A stretch of DNA of 64,000 nt from Sphingomonas sp. UV9 (GCF_004101245.1 NZ_SCIN01000001.1:386784-450783), one strand, 5' to 3'; numbered from the stretch's first letter, positions 25,584 through 35,200 are shown. Program-made: numbers and translations. The notes: a model not told the origin generated them from the sequence alone.

Positions 25584-26785
25584 AAGCGGCCCTCCGCAAG
25601 ACGCAATATGGTGACGGCCGACAGCGCCGCGCGCTCGGCCAGGCTGTCGGGGATCATGAATTCGTCCACGGAATGGATCGCCCCGCCGCGGACGCCCATC
25701 GTGTCGACGACCGGTACGCCAGCGGCGGCGATGTTGTTGCCGTCGCAGACGCCGCCGGTCGCTTTCCAGGCGATGTCGAGGCCGAGGTCCGCGCCGGATG
25801 CCTTGACCAGATCGAACAGCCGCGCCGCGCCCGTGTCGATCGGTTTGGGGGGGCGGTTGAAGCTGCCATGGACCTCGATGCGGACATCGTGCTCGGCGGC
25901 GACCATCGCGACGACGGAATCGATATGTGCCTGCGCGCGCGTGATCTCGTCGAGCGTCGCGGGGCGGAAGTTGATGCGGAGGATGGCAAGATCGGGCACG
26001 ACGTTGTTCGGGCCACCACCGTCGATGCGTGCCGGGTTCACCGCAAGGCGGGGACTGCGGACCTTCGACAAGCGCACCGCGATATCGGCCGCCGCGACCA
26101 GCGCGTTGCGACCTTCCTCCGGATTGCGCCCGGCATGCGCGCTGCGGCCGTGGACGATGATCGAGAAATTCCCGGTGCCGCCCCGCGCGCCGGCCAGCGT
26201 CCCGTCGGCGAGCGCCGGTTCGTAGGTCAGGGCTGCGACCTTGCCGTGCGCGGCGCGCGCCAGCAGTGCGGCGGAAGAGAAGGAGCCGGTTTCCTCGTCC
26301 GCGTTGATGACGACGTCATAGCCGATCCGCGCGGCTAGCGGGCTCGCTTCGACGGCCCGTAGCGCCGCGAGCATGACAGCGAGCCCCCCCTTCATGTCGG
26401 CGACGCCGGGGCCGTTCAGCCGCCCGTCGTCGAGCCACTGGAGTGACTGGAACGCGTGATCGACCGGGTAGACCGTATCCATGTGTCCGGTGAACAGCAT
26501 CCGGACCGGGGCGTCGGGGCGCACGACGAGGTGCAGGTGATTGCCGTGCTCGATCGCCGAAACCATGCCGTCCGCGCCGACGCTGTCGACCGGGGTCGGC
26601 TCGACCAGCGTGATCTCTCCCGGCAGGACCGCGAACGCATCGGCGAGCAACCCGGCCATCGTCGCCACGCCCGCGATGTTACGCGTGCCGCTATTGATCG
26701 CGGCCCAGGTCTCGACCTGCGCCAGCATCGGTGCAGCGCCCGCCGTGTCGACGGCATCGCGCTCTACAGTTGAAAGTCCCCTCAT
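25580..26785 (-). CDS. M20 family metallopeptidase / deacylase
   Basis: 401 residues. Dinuclear zinc ligands are recognisable: GHMDTVYP (His101, catalytic Asp103), GPGVADMKGG (bridging Asp130), NADEETGS (Glu164 general base, Glu165). A dimerisation domain (SIIVHGRSAHAGRNPEEGRNA) and the late IHSVDEF His follow. This is the carboxypeptidase G2/ArgE/DapE group. The four-base overlap with astA suggests a role in arginine or N-acyl amino acid metabolism, perhaps deacylation, but the substrate is not readable from sequence. It follows the DUF481 gene by 40 bases. Confidence 0.88.
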   Translation of the reverse strand: MRGLSTVERDAVDTAGAAPMLAQVETWAAINSGTRNIAGVATMAGLLADAFAVLPGEITLVEPTPVDSVGADGMVSAIEHGNHLHLVVRPDAPVRMLFTGHMDTVYPVDHAFQSLQWLDDGRLNGPGVADMKGGLAVMLAALRAVEASPLAARIGYDVVINADEETGSFSSAALLARAAHGKVAALTYEPALADGTLAGARGGTGNFSIIVHGRSAHAGRNPEEGRNALVAAADIAVRLSKVRSPRLAVNPARIDGGGPNNVVPDLAILRINFRPATLDEITRAQAHIDSVVAMVAAEHDVRIEVHGSFNRPPKPIDTGAARLFDLVKASGADLGLDIAWKATGGVCDGNNIAAAGVPVVDTMGVRGGAIHSVDEFMIPDSLAERAALSAVTILRLAEGRL

Positions 26786-26825
26786 CGCGCAACCCTAGCG
26801 AGGCCGGGCGCGCGTGGGAACCGGG

Positions 26826-27728
26826 TCAGAAGCTGTAGACCAGCGATGCGCGGCTGGTGGTGTCGGTCGAGACCGAGCCGACCGGCGGTTCGCTTTCATA
26901 CTGGACGCTGTACGACAGTGCCGCGGAGAGGGGCCCGATCAGCTTTGCGTTGAGCGACGTCGTGCCGCTGAGCGTGCTGTTATAGCGCTGCACATAGGCG
27001 GAGGCGACCTGGCTCACGGACAGACCACTGAGGATGCGGACGCTGAAATTCGCCGTTCCACGCGCGGCAAGGCTGCTCTGCACGGTGTCGTCTGTAAATT
27101 CGGTATGACGATAGGCCGGCCCGAGCTCGAGATCGAGCTTGGTCCCCGCGGTCTTGATCACGCTGTAACCGGCACCGACCGAGGTCGAGTAACGATTATA
27201 ATAGCCGAGAAACCGATCGCCTTCATATTGCGCGACGCCGTAGATATAGGCGCGGTCGTCGACCTTGTAGTTGGGTTCGTACGACGCGAGGTAATGCTCG
27301 CGCGTGGTGATGTTGAGATTCGACTGATAGTCGGCCTGCGCGTGGAATTTGTGGCGCCAGCGAAGACCTTCGCGGTTGAGGTCGAGCACCGCGGTGCCGC
27401 CCGCGGTGTCGGAATTGCCGGTTGTCAGATAGCCGCCGACCTCGGCTTTCCCGCTCCACAGGTCTAGGAAGCTGGCTTGCCGGATGACCTGTGTCCGCTG
27501 TTCGGCGCGGTCGGCCTTCCACTTCTCCGCGATCGCCAGCACGGCGTCACCGCTGAGCGGATCGGCGGCGCGCGCGTATTTCGCGATCGTGTTGACGTCC
27601 GCCTCGTTGCCGGCCTCCAACGCAGCGTCCAGCATCGCGCGGATCGTCTCGGGAATCATCACCGAGGTGGGATCGGGCGCGTTGGCGAGCAACAGCGGGG
27701 CGAGTATGATACAGGATAATCGGCGCAC
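26826..27728 (-). CDS. DUF481 outer membrane protein
   Basis: 300 residues with a short signal peptide (MRRLSCIILAPLLLANA). An alpha-helical stretch of about 70 residues precedes a beta-barrel beginning FLDLWSGKAEVGGYLTTGNSDTAG, the DUF481 (YdiY-like) opening. Alternating aromatic strands end in SRASLVYSF with a C-terminal Phe for outer membrane assembly. Function of the family is unclear; salt-induced members are known. It lies between rppH and the M20 gene on the same strand with gaps of about 40-50 bases. Confidence 0.88.
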   Translation of the reverse strand: MRRLSCIILAPLLLANAPDPTSVMIPETIRAMLDAALEAGNEADVNTIAKYARAADPLSGDAVLAIAEKWKADRAEQRTQVIRQASFLDLWSGKAEVGGYLTTGNSDTAGGTAVLDLNREGLRWRHKFHAQADYQSNLNITTREHYLASYEPNYKVDDRAYIYGVAQYEGDRFLGYYNRYSTSVGAGYSVIKTAGTKLDLELGPAYRHTEFTDDTVQSSLAARGTANFSVRILSGLSVSQVASAYVQRYNSTLSGTTSLNAKLIGPLSAALSYSVQYESEPPVGSVSTDTTSRASLVYSF

Positions 27729-27780
27729 GCTGGATTCCGTAACGGCAGCGCAACCGGTTGGGAACTGCGCAGCGATGCGG

Positions 27781-28263
27781 TTATGCGCCGAGATGTGGCG
27801 CGAAGGCGGCGAGTACCTGCTCGTACAGCGCCTTCTTGAACGGCACGATCAGCCGCGGGAGATCGGCAGGGTCGCTCCAGCGCCATGCACGGAATTCCTC
27901 GTGGTCGGTGGCGATGTCGATATCCGCGTCCGTGCCGAGGAACCGGTAGAGGAACCAGCGCTGGGTCTGGCCGCGCCATTTGCCTTTCCACACCTTGCCG
28001 AGCAATTCGGGTGGAAGGTCGTAGACGAACTCGCCGGGCGCCTCCGCGATCAACTCGACCTTGTCCGGCATCACGCCGGTTTCCTCGCCGAGTTCGCGCA
28101 GCGCGGCGGCTTCGGCGTTCTCGCCCGGATCGATCCCGCCCTGCGGCATCTGCCACGCCTCCAGCGGTGAATCATTGCGCTGGCCGACGAAGATCTTGCC
28201 ATCGGCGTTCATCAGCATGATCCCGGCGCACGGGCGATAGGGCAGGGTCGAAACGTCGGTCAA
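27781..28263 (-). CDS. rppH: RNA pyrophosphohydrolase RppH (Nudix)
   Basis: 160 residues. The Nudix box [17 protein letters not shown] plus GEETGV (42-64) is intact. [21 protein letters not shown] and AWQMPQGGI match RppH/IalA, which removes pyrophosphate from mRNA 5' ends to trigger decay. C-terminal [21 protein letters not shown] is also typical. First gene of a possible rppH-DUF481-M20-astA run and divergent from the HDAC-fold gene, with 58 bases between starts. Confidence 0.95.
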   Translation of the reverse strand: MTDVSTLPYRPCAGIMLMNADGKIFVGQRNDSPLEAWQMPQGGIDPGENAEAAALRELGEETGVMPDKVELIAEAPGEFVYDLPPELLGKVWKGKWRGQTQRWFLYRFLGTDADIDIATDHEEFRAWRWSDPADLPRLIVPFKKALYEQVLAAFAPHLGA

Positions 28264-28321
28264 AATAGTCTCCGCAACGCAGGTGCTTGGGGGGAGGGCT
28301 GCGCGCTCCTACCTACGGAGC

Positions 28322-29260
28322 ATGATCCATGTCGTCCACCATCCCGACTATGTCACGCCGGCCCCGGCGCGGTCGACCTATCGCTGGAACAAGAACGGGC
28401 TGATCCGCGACCTGCTGCTCGACAAGGGCGATGCGGTGGCGTGGCACCGCGCCGAGGCCACGCCGACCGCGTGGCTGGAGGCGGTGCACGACGAGGATTA
28501 TGTCGCCGAAGTTCTGGAAGCGCGCGTGCCCAAGGATAAGGAACGGCGGATCGGGTTTCCCGTCAGCGCGGCCGTGGCGTCGCGCGCTGCGATCGTGCCG
28601 CATGGGACGTGGCTCGCGGCGTGCCTTGCGCTGGAGCACGGGTTCGCGGCGAATACCGCGGGCGGGAGCCATCATGCGCTGGCGAACACCGGGGCGGGGT
28701 TCTGCGTGTTCAACGACTTGGCGGTGGCCGCGGCGCGGTTGATCGACGAACGACGGGTGGCACGCGTGCTGATCGTCGATTGCGACGTGCACCAGGGCGA
28801 CGGCACCGCGGCGCTGCTCGCGGGACGACCTGAGATCGCCACCTACTCGATCCATGCCGAGAAGAATTTTCCGGTACGAAAGGCGCGCTCGACGGTCGAC
28901 GTGCCCTTGCAGGACAAGGTCGGCGACGCCGCGTATCTGGCGACGCTGGAGGAAACCTTGGTGCCGTTGCTCGACGCGTTTCGGCCGGACTTGATTCTGT
29001 ACCAGGCGGGGGTGGATCCGTTCGATGGCGACCGGCTCGGGCGGCTCGCGCTGACCTTGGACGGGCTGACGCGGCGGGAGCGGCTCGTTGCTGGTCTCGC
29101 GATCGCAAGGGGGGTGCCGCTCGCGAGCACGGTCGGCGGTGGCTATGGTGACGACGCGTTGGCAATCGCCGAGCGGCATGTGGCCGCGATCATGACGTTG
29201 GGCCAAACTTTCGCAGCGCGTGATGCTGGATCGCAGGTTGCTGCGTTGGGGATGCGATGA
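28322..29260 (+). CDS. Histone deacetylase-fold family deacetylase
   Basis: 312 residues. The arginase/HDAC zinc site is visible: GGSHHAL (His117, His118), VDCDVHQGDGT (Asp155 and His157 as ligands) and GVDPFDGD for the third ligand. Bacterial members remove acetyl groups from polyamines, lysines or other amines. The ATG at 28322 has CGGAG only one base ahead, so initiation may be weak; a GTG at 28283 gives 13 more residues. It overlaps the photolyase gene by four bases. Confidence 0.9.
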   Translation: MIHVVHHPDYVTPAPARSTYRWNKNGLIRDLLLDKGDAVAWHRAEATPTAWLEAVHDEDYVAEVLEARVPKDKERRIGFPVSAAVASRAAIVPHGTWLAACLALEHGFAANTAGGSHHALANTGAGFCVFNDLAVAAARLIDERRVARVLIVDCDVHQGDGTAALLAGRPEIATYSIHAEKNFPVRKARSTVDVPLQDKVGDAAYLATLEETLVPLLDAFRPDLILYQAGVDPFDGDRLGRLALTLDGLTRRERLVAGLAIARGVPLASTVGGGYGDDALAIAERHVAAIMTLGQTFAARDAGSQVAALGMR

Positions 29261-30618
29261 CGACACCTGTTCTTCTCTGGCTGCGCCAGGACCTTCGCCT
29301 CCATGATCAACCCGCGCTGATCGCCGCTGCGCATGCCGGGCCAGTGATCCCGGTCTATGTGCTCGACGACAATGCGCCGGGGAAATGGAAGATGGGCGGC
29401 GCGCAGCGCTGGTGGCTGCACCATAGCCTTGACGCGTTCGGCAAGGCGCTGGCCGACAAGCAATCGAAGCTGATCCTGCGCCGAGGGGATGCGGTCGAGG
29501 TGCTGACCGCACTGATGGAGGAAACCGGCGCGGCTCAGGTGCATGCGATCCGGCATTACGAGCCTTGGTGGCGCAAGGCCGAGGCGGCGCTCGGCGACCG
29601 GTTGTGCCTGCACGACGGCAACCACCTCGCGCGCGTCGAGACCGTAAAGACGGGGGCGGGCGGGCAGTTCAAGGTGTACTCCTCGTTCTGGAAGGCGCTG
29701 AACCAGATGATGCCGCCGGGTGATCCCGAGCCCGTCCCGCGGACGATCCCCGCGCCGTCGAAATGGCCGAAGAGCGAGAAACTCGCCGCCTGGGACCTGT
29801 TGCCGACCAAGCCGGACTGGTCGACCGGGTTCGACGACTGGACGCCGGGCGAAACCCAGGCGTTGAAGAACGCGAAGGCGATGGCGCCGATCGTCGAGGC
29901 GTATGACGTCGATCGCAACATGCCGTCGATCGAGGGCACGTCGCGGCTGTCGCCACATCTGCATTTCGGGGAGATATCGCCGCGTACCGTGTGGCATGCG
30001 GTCGATGGGCACGGCGATGCGACGACGTTTCGCAAGGAACTCGCGTGGCGGGACTTCACCGATGGCGTCGTGCTGACGATGCCGGCTTACGGCGAGGCGA
30101 ACGGGCGGCCCAAGTTCGACAAGCTGCCCTGGCGGTCTGGCAAGGACGCGGCGGCGGACCTGAAGGCTTGGCAGCAGGGCAAGACGGGATATCCGATCGT
30201 CGATGCGGGGATGCGCCAGCTTTGGGCGACCGGGTGGATGCACAACCGGGTGCGGATGATCACCGCGAGCTTCCTCGTGAAGCATCTGCTGATCGACTGG
30301 CGCGAGGGTGAGCGCTGGTTCTGGGATTGCCTGGTCGACGCGGATTACGGGAATAATTCGGTGAACTGGCAGTGGGTGGCCGGGACCGGGGTCGATTCGA
30401 ACATGTTCGGGCGGATCATGGCGCCGCTGTCGCAATCGGAGAAATTCGACGCGGGGGACTATATCCGGCAGTGGGTGCCCGAACTGGCCAAGGTATCTGG
30501 CGACGCGATCCATGATCCCGACGAGTCCGGTTGCAGGCCCAAGGCCTATCCCGCAAAGATCATCGGCCACCGCGAAGGCCGCGAGCGCGCGCTCGAAGCG
30601 GGGCGTCACGCGCGCTAG
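29257..30618 (+). CDS. phrB: Deoxyribodipyrimidine photolyase
   Basis: Light-driven repair of cyclobutane pyrimidine dimers. 453 residues. N-terminal photolyase alpha/beta domain (LLWLRQDLRLHDQPAL at the start), then the FAD-binding helical domain with SRLSPHLHFGEISPRTVW, WRDFTDGV, GYPIVDAGMRQLWATGWMHN, RMITASFLVKHLLIDW and DYGNNSVNWQWVAGTG. These are class I CPD photolyase signatures. The first base overlaps the preceding stop (ATGA). The following cfa gene starts 42 bases later. Confidence 0.96.
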   Translation: MTTPVLLWLRQDLRLHDQPALIAAAHAGPVIPVYVLDDNAPGKWKMGGAQRWWLHHSLDAFGKALADKQSKLILRRGDAVEVLTALMEETGAAQVHAIRHYEPWWRKAEAALGDRLCLHDGNHLARVETVKTGAGGQFKVYSSFWKALNQMMPPGDPEPVPRTIPAPSKWPKSEKLAAWDLLPTKPDWSTGFDDWTPGETQALKNAKAMAPIVEAYDVDRNMPSIEGTSRLSPHLHFGEISPRTVWHAVDGHGDATTFRKELAWRDFTDGVVLTMPAYGEANGRPKFDKLPWRSGKDAAADLKAWQQGKTGYPIVDAGMRQLWATGWMHNRVRMITASFLVKHLLIDWREGERWFWDCLVDADYGNNSVNWQWVAGTGVDSNMFGRIMAPLSQSEKFDAGDYIRQWVPELAKVSGDAIHDPDESGCRPKAYPAKIIGHREGRERALEAGRHAR

Positions 30619-30659
30619 TCCCTTTCCACCGCGGCGCCCCTGTTGCATGGAGCGCCGCG

Positions 30660-31904
30660 ATGAATGCGGTTCCAGCTTTCGATGACGTCGTGGCCATGCG
30701 CGCGACGACGCTTGCGCGCATAGTCGCGCCGATCTTCCACCGGTTGCTCGATCGGATCGATGCGGGGCTGGAGAGCGGAGGGATCGACGCGCGCTTGCCC
30801 GACGGCACGCGGCGGATGATCGGGGGCCGGGCGCCGGGGCCTTTGCCGGTGGTGACCCTGCATCGCTGGCGCGCGCTGGTACGGCTGGCGACGGCGGGGT
30901 CGGTCGGCTGGTATGAGGGCTGGGCGGCGGGCGACTGGTCGAGCCCGGATCCGGTCCCGCTGTTCGACCTGTTCATGCGCAACCGACGCTCGCTCGGGAG
31001 TTCGGCACGGTCGGGGGGCGTCGCGCGGCTGGCGGCGCGCGCGTGGCACCGGATGCGGCGCAACGATCCGACCGGCTCGCGGAAGAACATCGCGGCGCAT
31101 TATGACCTCGGCAATGATTTCTACGAGACCTGGCTTGATCCTAGCCTGACCTATTCGAGCGCGATCTTCGCCGAGCCGATCGACGATGCCGAACCGCACG
31201 AAGCGGCGCAGGCGACCAAGCTGCGCGCGATCCTCGACCGAACGGGCACGCGGGCGGGGGATACGATCCTTGAGATCGGCTGCGGCTGGGGCTCGTTCGC
31301 CGAGATGGCGGCGCGGGCAGGGACCGGCGTGCATGCGTTGACCCTCTCCGTCGAGCAGAAGCGGCAGGTCGACGACCGGATCGCCGCGGCGGGGCTCGAC
31401 GGCGTGCAGGTGGCGCTGACCGATTACCGCGAGGTGACGGGCACGTACGACGCCGTCGCGAGCATCGAGATGGTCGAGGCGGTCGGCGAGGAATATTGGC
31501 CAGCGTACCTTGATGCCGTCGTGCGGGCGCTGAAGCCCGGCGGGCGCGCTGCGCTTCAGTATATCTCGATCGACGATGCGATTTTCGATGCCTATTCGCG
31601 GAGCGTCGACTTCATCCAGCGTTACGTGTTTCCGGGCGGAATGCTGCTGTCGGAGCCGCGGTTTCGGGCGCTCGCGGAGGCGCGTGGGCTCGCATGGGAA
31701 AACCGGCGCGGGTTCGGGCTTCACTATGCCGAGACGCTGCGGCGCTGGCGGATCGCGTTCGACGCCGCGGTCGCCGAGGGGCGGTTGCCGGCGCGGTTCG
31801 ACGCGCGGTTCGTGGCGTTGTGGCGCTATTACCTGATGTACTGCGAGGGCGGGTTCCGCGGCGGCGGAATCGACGTCGCGCAGGTCACGCTGGTGAAGGC
31901 GTAA
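30660..31904 (+). CDS. cfa: Cyclopropane-fatty-acyl-phospholipid synthase family methyltransferase
   Basis: 414 residues. SAM-binding motif ILEIGCGWGSFAEMAA, preceded by NIAAHYDLGNDFYETWLDPSLTYSS, the family signature; VASIEMVEAVGEEYWP and YIFPGG-type YVFPGGMLLS follow. The enzyme methylates cis double bonds in membrane lipids from SAM. The start is ATG 30660; further in-frame ATGs follow nearby. It is downstream of photolyase on the same strand and ends just before a family A palindromic repeat. Confidence 0.93.
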   Translation: MNAVPAFDDVVAMRATTLARIVAPIFHRLLDRIDAGLESGGIDARLPDGTRRMIGGRAPGPLPVVTLHRWRALVRLATAGSVGWYEGWAAGDWSSPDPVPLFDLFMRNRRSLGSSARSGGVARLAARAWHRMRRNDPTGSRKNIAAHYDLGNDFYETWLDPSLTYSSAIFAEPIDDAEPHEAAQATKLRAILDRTGTRAGDTILEIGCGWGSFAEMAARAGTGVHALTLSVEQKRQVDDRIAAAGLDGVQVALTDYREVTGTYDAVASIEMVEAVGEEYWPAYLDAVVRALKPGGRAALQYISIDDAIFDAYSRSVDFIQRYVFPGGMLLSEPRFRALAEARGLAWENRRGFGLHYAETLRRWRIAFDAAVAEGRLPARFDARFVALWRYYLMYCEGGFRGGGIDVAQVTLVKA

Positions 31905-31917
31905 CACCCTGCGATTC

Positions 31918-32010
31918 GTCACCCCGGACGTGTTCCGGGGTCCACGGTCCCGCAAATTATACGCCGTCGAGTGCGCGGAACGGTGGATGCCGGAACGAGT
32001 CGGGCATGAC
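31918..32010. repeat. Intergenic palindromic repeat, family A copy 3
   Basis: Starts GTCACCCCGGACGTGTTCC and ends CGAGTCGGGCATGAC. The middle has CCACGGTCCCGC and GCGGAACGGTGGA. Same layout as the copies at 13351 and 15735. It separates the convergent cfa and SDR genes. Confidence 0.8.
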
Positions 32011-32018
32011 GGGAGTGA

Positions 32019-32729
32019 TTAGTTCACCCGCTCGAAATGGCCGGCGTCGAAACCATCGATCGCCAGCGCGACGATGCGGTCAGCTACGACCTGCGGCTCC
32101 TTCACCGAGTTCGGATCCTCGCCGGGATAGGCTCGCGCCCGCATCTTGGTCCGGGTCGCCCCCGGATCGACGATCGCCGTCCGGATCGCGCTGATCTCGG
32201 CCATCTCGTCGCCATAAGCACCGATCAGCGTCTCGAACGCCGCCTTCGACGCGCCGTAGAGACCCCAATATGCCCGCGGCTTACGGCCGACGCTGGAGGT
32301 CACGCCGATCACCCGCGCCGACTTCGCCTTCTTCAGCATGGGATCGAACGCCGCGATCAGCGCGGCCTGCGCGCTGACATTAAGCGTCAGGACCTGCGCC
32401 ATTTCCTTCGGATCGATCGATGGCACCGACGACAGCGAGCCGAGCATCCCCGCATTCAGCACCAGGATATCGAGCGCATCCCAGCGGTCGCCGATCGCCG
32501 TCGCCAGCCGCGCGATCGCCTCGCTCTCCGCTAGATCGAGCGGCGCAATCGTCGCCGAACCGCCCGCCGCATGGATCGCCGCCTCGACCTCTTCGAGACC
32601 ACCGGCGGTGCGCGCGGTCAGCACGACATGCGCGCCCTTTGCCGCCAGCGCGATTGCGGTCGCGGCGCCGATCCCACGGCTGGCACCGGTGACCAACGCG
32701 AGCTGGCCGTCGAGAGGCTTGTCGGTCAT
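32019..32729 (-). CDS. Short-chain dehydrogenase/reductase (SDR)
   Basis: 236 residues, classical SDR. TGASRGIG (14-21) binds NAD(P); LVLNAGMLG, GVTSSVGRK with the catalytic Ser, and YGASKAAF with Tyr and Lys complete the active site. VDPGATRTKMR follows the core. Substrate unknown. It starts 16 bases after the purF stop on the same strand, so co-transcription with purF is likely. Confidence 0.9.
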   Translation of the reverse strand: MTDKPLDGQLALVTGASRGIGAATAIALAAKGAHVVLTARTAGGLEEVEAAIHAAGGSATIAPLDLAESEAIARLATAIGDRWDALDILVLNAGMLGSLSSVPSIDPKEMAQVLTLNVSAQAALIAAFDPMLKKAKSARVIGVTSSVGRKPRAYWGLYGASKAAFETLIGAYGDEMAEISAIRTAIVDPGATRTKMRARAYPGEDPNSVKEPQVVADRIVALAIDGFDAGHFERVN

Positions 32730-32745
32730 ATACGCTCCGGGATGA

Positions 32746-34203
32746 TCAGATGACGCGCTCGGCGAGCATCGCGAACTGGTCGACCTCCGAGCCTTCGTCG
32801 TGGTCGGTCAGCGTGGTCGGGTAGTCGCCGGTGAAGCACGCGTCGCAATATTTCGGGCGCACGTCCGCGCGCTTCGCCTCGCCGAGCGCCTTGTAGAGCC
32901 CGTCGATCGAGATGAAATTAAGGCTGTCGGCATGGATGAAGCCGGTCATTCCGCCGAGATCGAGCTTGGCCGCGAGCAGCTTGGTCCGCTCGGGCGTATC
33001 GACGCCGTAGAAGCACGAGTGCCGCGTCGGCGGGCTGGCGATCCGCATATGCACCTCGGCGGCGCCTGCCTCGCGCATCATCTGGACGATCTTGAGCGAG
33101 GTGGTGCCGCGGACGATCGAATCGTCGACGAGGATGACCCGCTTGCCCTTGATCAGCGCGCGGTTGGCGTTGTGCTTCAGCTTGACGCCGAGATGGCGGA
33201 CCTTGTCGCCCGGCGAGATGAACGTCCGGCCGACATAATGCGAGCGGATGATGCCGAGCTCGAACGGAATGCCCGACTGTTGCGCATAGCCGATCGCCGC
33301 CGGCGTCCCCGAATCGGGGACCGGGATGACCAGATCGGCATCGACCGGCGATTCGATCGCGAGCTGCGCGCCGATCGCCTTGCGCACCGAATAGATCGAG
33401 TGATCGTCGACGATCGAATCAGGACGCGAGAAATACACCCATTCGAAGATGCACGGCCGCGCCGCCATCGGCGCGAACGGCCGGATCGAGCGGATCTCGG
33501 ACCCTTGCACGATGACCAGCTCACCCGGCTCGATCGCACGGACGAAGGTGGCGCCGACGACGTCGAGCGCGACCGTCTCCGACGCGAAGATCACCGCGTC
33601 GCCGAGCTTGCCCATCACGAGCGGGCGGATACCCAGCGGATCACGACACGCGATCATGCCCTCGGGTGTCATCACGATCAGCGAATAGGCGCCCTCGATC
33701 TGCTTCAGCGCATCGATGAACCGGTCGAGCAGCGTGCGATAGTTCGACGTCGCGACGAGATGGATGATCGTCTCGGTATCGCTGGTCGACTGGAAGATCG
33801 AGCCACGCCGGACGAGCTCGCGCCGCAGTCGCATCGCGTTGGAAATATTGCCGTTATGCGCAATCGCGAAGCCACCGGTCGACAGTTCGGCGTACAGCGG
33901 CTGGACGTTGCGCAACGCCGTCTCGCCGGTCGTCGAATAGCGGACATGGCCGCAGGCGACGGTGCCGGGGAGGGCGCGGATCACGTCGTCGCGATCGAAG
34001 TTGCCTGCGACATGACCCATCGCGCGGTGCGTGTGGAAATTGGCACCGTCGAAGGTGGTTATGCCGGCAGCTTCCTGCCCGCGATGCTGCAATGCGTGGA
34101 GGCCCAAGGCCACAAGCGCGGCCGCGCCATCGGTGGCCGAGACGCCAAACACCCCGCACTCTTCGCGAAGTTTGTCGTCGTCATAGGGGTTTGTCGTCAG
34201 CAT
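32746..34203 (-). CDS. purF: Amidophosphoribosyltransferase PurF
   Basis: First committed enzyme of purine synthesis: PRPP plus glutamine to phosphoribosylamine. 485 residues from ATG 34201-34203; the frame stays open upstream but runs over hisI. The N-terminal nucleophile is Cys16 in EECGVFG, exposed after removal of a 15-residue propeptide. GHVRYSTTGE and AHNGNISN form the glutaminase site; VILVDDSIVRGTTS is the PRPP loop. Cys in PCIFEWVYF, HSCFYG and KYCDAC mark it as the 4Fe-4S type, as in Bacillus. Divergent from hisI. Confidence 0.97.
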   Translation of the reverse strand: MLTTNPYDDDKLREECGVFGVSATDGAAALVALGLHALQHRGQEAAGITTFDGANFHTHRAMGHVAGNFDRDDVIRALPGTVACGHVRYSTTGETALRNVQPLYAELSTGGFAIAHNGNISNAMRLRRELVRRGSIFQSTSDTETIIHLVATSNYRTLLDRFIDALKQIEGAYSLIVMTPEGMIACRDPLGIRPLVMGKLGDAVIFASETVALDVVGATFVRAIEPGELVIVQGSEIRSIRPFAPMAARPCIFEWVYFSRPDSIVDDHSIYSVRKAIGAQLAIESPVDADLVIPVPDSGTPAAIGYAQQSGIPFELGIIRSHYVGRTFISPGDKVRHLGVKLKHNANRALIKGKRVILVDDSIVRGTTSLKIVQMMREAGAAEVHMRIASPPTRHSCFYGVDTPERTKLLAAKLDLGGMTGFIHADSLNFISIDGLYKALGEAKRADVRPKYCDACFTGDYPTTLTDHDEGSEVDQFAMLAERVI

Positions 34204-34323
34204 GCCGGATCTCACGTCGTGCGGAAGCTGCCCTATACGAGCGGTTGGCGGCGTTGTCGCCTGTTTGTAATAACATTGCGTGCTGCTGGTCGCATCGGGG
34301 CGGGTTTCGGGTATATCTAGAGC

Positions 34324-34686
34324 ATGACACACAGCCGCGACACGGGCCTGACGCTCGATCCGAAATTCGATTCCGCCGGGCTCCTGACCGCAGTCGTTAC
34401 CGATCGCGTGTCGGGCGACGTGCTGATGGTCGCGCACATGAATAGCGAGGCGCTCGAGCTGACAAGGACGAGCGGCGAGGCGCATTTCTGGTCGCGAAGC
34501 CGCGCAAAGCTCTGGAAGAAGGGCGAGACATCGGGGAACGTGCTCCGCGTCGCCGAACTCCGGATCGACTGCGACCAGGACGCAGTGTGGGTAATCGCCG
34601 ACGCGGCGGGGCCGGCCTGCCATACCGGGGAACGCACCTGTTTCTTCCGGCGGATCGAAGGCGACGGGCTGGTGACCGCCGAATGA
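34324..34686 (+). CDS. hisI: Phosphoribosyl-AMP cyclohydrolase HisI
   Basis: Third step of histidine synthesis, opening the purine ring of PR-AMP. 120 residues, the monofunctional form. [39 protein letters not shown] and [10 protein letters not shown] carry the zinc and magnesium ligands. Its stop overlaps the start of the lipoprotein gene (ATGA). No other his genes are in the window, so it is an isolated his locus, common in alphaproteobacteria. Confidence 0.96.
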   Translation: MTHSRDTGLTLDPKFDSAGLLTAVVTDRVSGDVLMVAHMNSEALELTRTSGEAHFWSRSRAKLWKKGETSGNVLRVAELRIDCDQDAVWVIADAAGPACHTGERTCFFRRIEGDGLVTAE

Positions 34687-35168
34687 AGCGCGTGCTGCTG
34701 CTCGCGCTGGTGCTGGGTGGGTGCGGGCAGGGGCCATCGACCGTGATCGCAGACAGCCCGGGTGCTCGGCTCGAAGCAGCCGCCGCGACTGCCGGCATCA
34801 TCGCCGATCCAGACGCGCCGCTACAAGGCTCCTGGGCGCGCGACACCGACCGCGTCTGCGTGGTCGGCACCGACCGAATCAGCCGGATCGGCGTCAGCCT
34901 CGACTATGGCGAGGACCAGGGATGCGCCGCATCCGGCACGGTCGAGCGATCCGGCAACGCGCTGAAGCTGGCATTCGGCGCCTGCAAGTTCGTGGCCCGG
35001 TTCGAGGGCGACCGTATCGTGTTTCCCGTCGACATTCCGGCGCCGTGCGAATCGCTCTGCACCGGCCGCGCCTCGCTCGCGGCGCTGACCGTCGACCGTC
35101 TGAGCGAATCACGATCCGAAGCCGCTACGTTGCGATCATCGACCGGGAAGTTGCTCTGCGGCAATTGA
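34683..35168 (+). CDS. Hypothetical lipoprotein
   Basis: 161 residues. A short lipoprotein signal ends in the lipobox LGGC (Cys14), predicting lipid anchoring. The mature part shows [16 protein letters not shown] and Cys residues spaced as if for disulphides (VCVVG, GCAAS, ACKF, CESLC). No family recognised. The ATG overlaps the hisI stop by four bases, and its own last codons carry half of the palindrome in front of the MerR gene. Confidence 0.7.
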   Translation: MKRVLLLALVLGGCGQGPSTVIADSPGARLEAAAATAGIIADPDAPLQGSWARDTDRVCVVGTDRISRIGVSLDYGEDQGCAASGTVERSGNALKLAFGACKFVARFEGDRIVFPVDIPAPCESLCTGRASLAALTVDRLSESRSEAATLRSSTGKLLCGN

Positions 35169-35180
35169 CGTTGACGTAAA
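35165..35180. promoter_or_regulatory. MerR/LiuR-like palindromic operator candidate
   Basis: TTGACGTTGACGTAAA is an imperfect 16-bp palindrome (its reverse complement is TTTACGTCAACGTCAA), 20 bases before the MerR-family start. It resembles the ACGT-containing palindromes I recall for LiuR-type regulators of branched-chain and fatty acyl-CoA breakdown. Autoregulation and control of the acyl-CoA dehydrogenase are inferred. It overlaps the stop codon of the lipoprotein gene. Confidence 0.5.
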
Positions 35181-35200
35181 CGAGAGCTAGTTCGTCACGC

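Noticed and set aside
34204..34737. Upstream extension of purF
   Set aside because: Covers hisI in antisense; the propeptide-Cys start at 34203 fits PurF.
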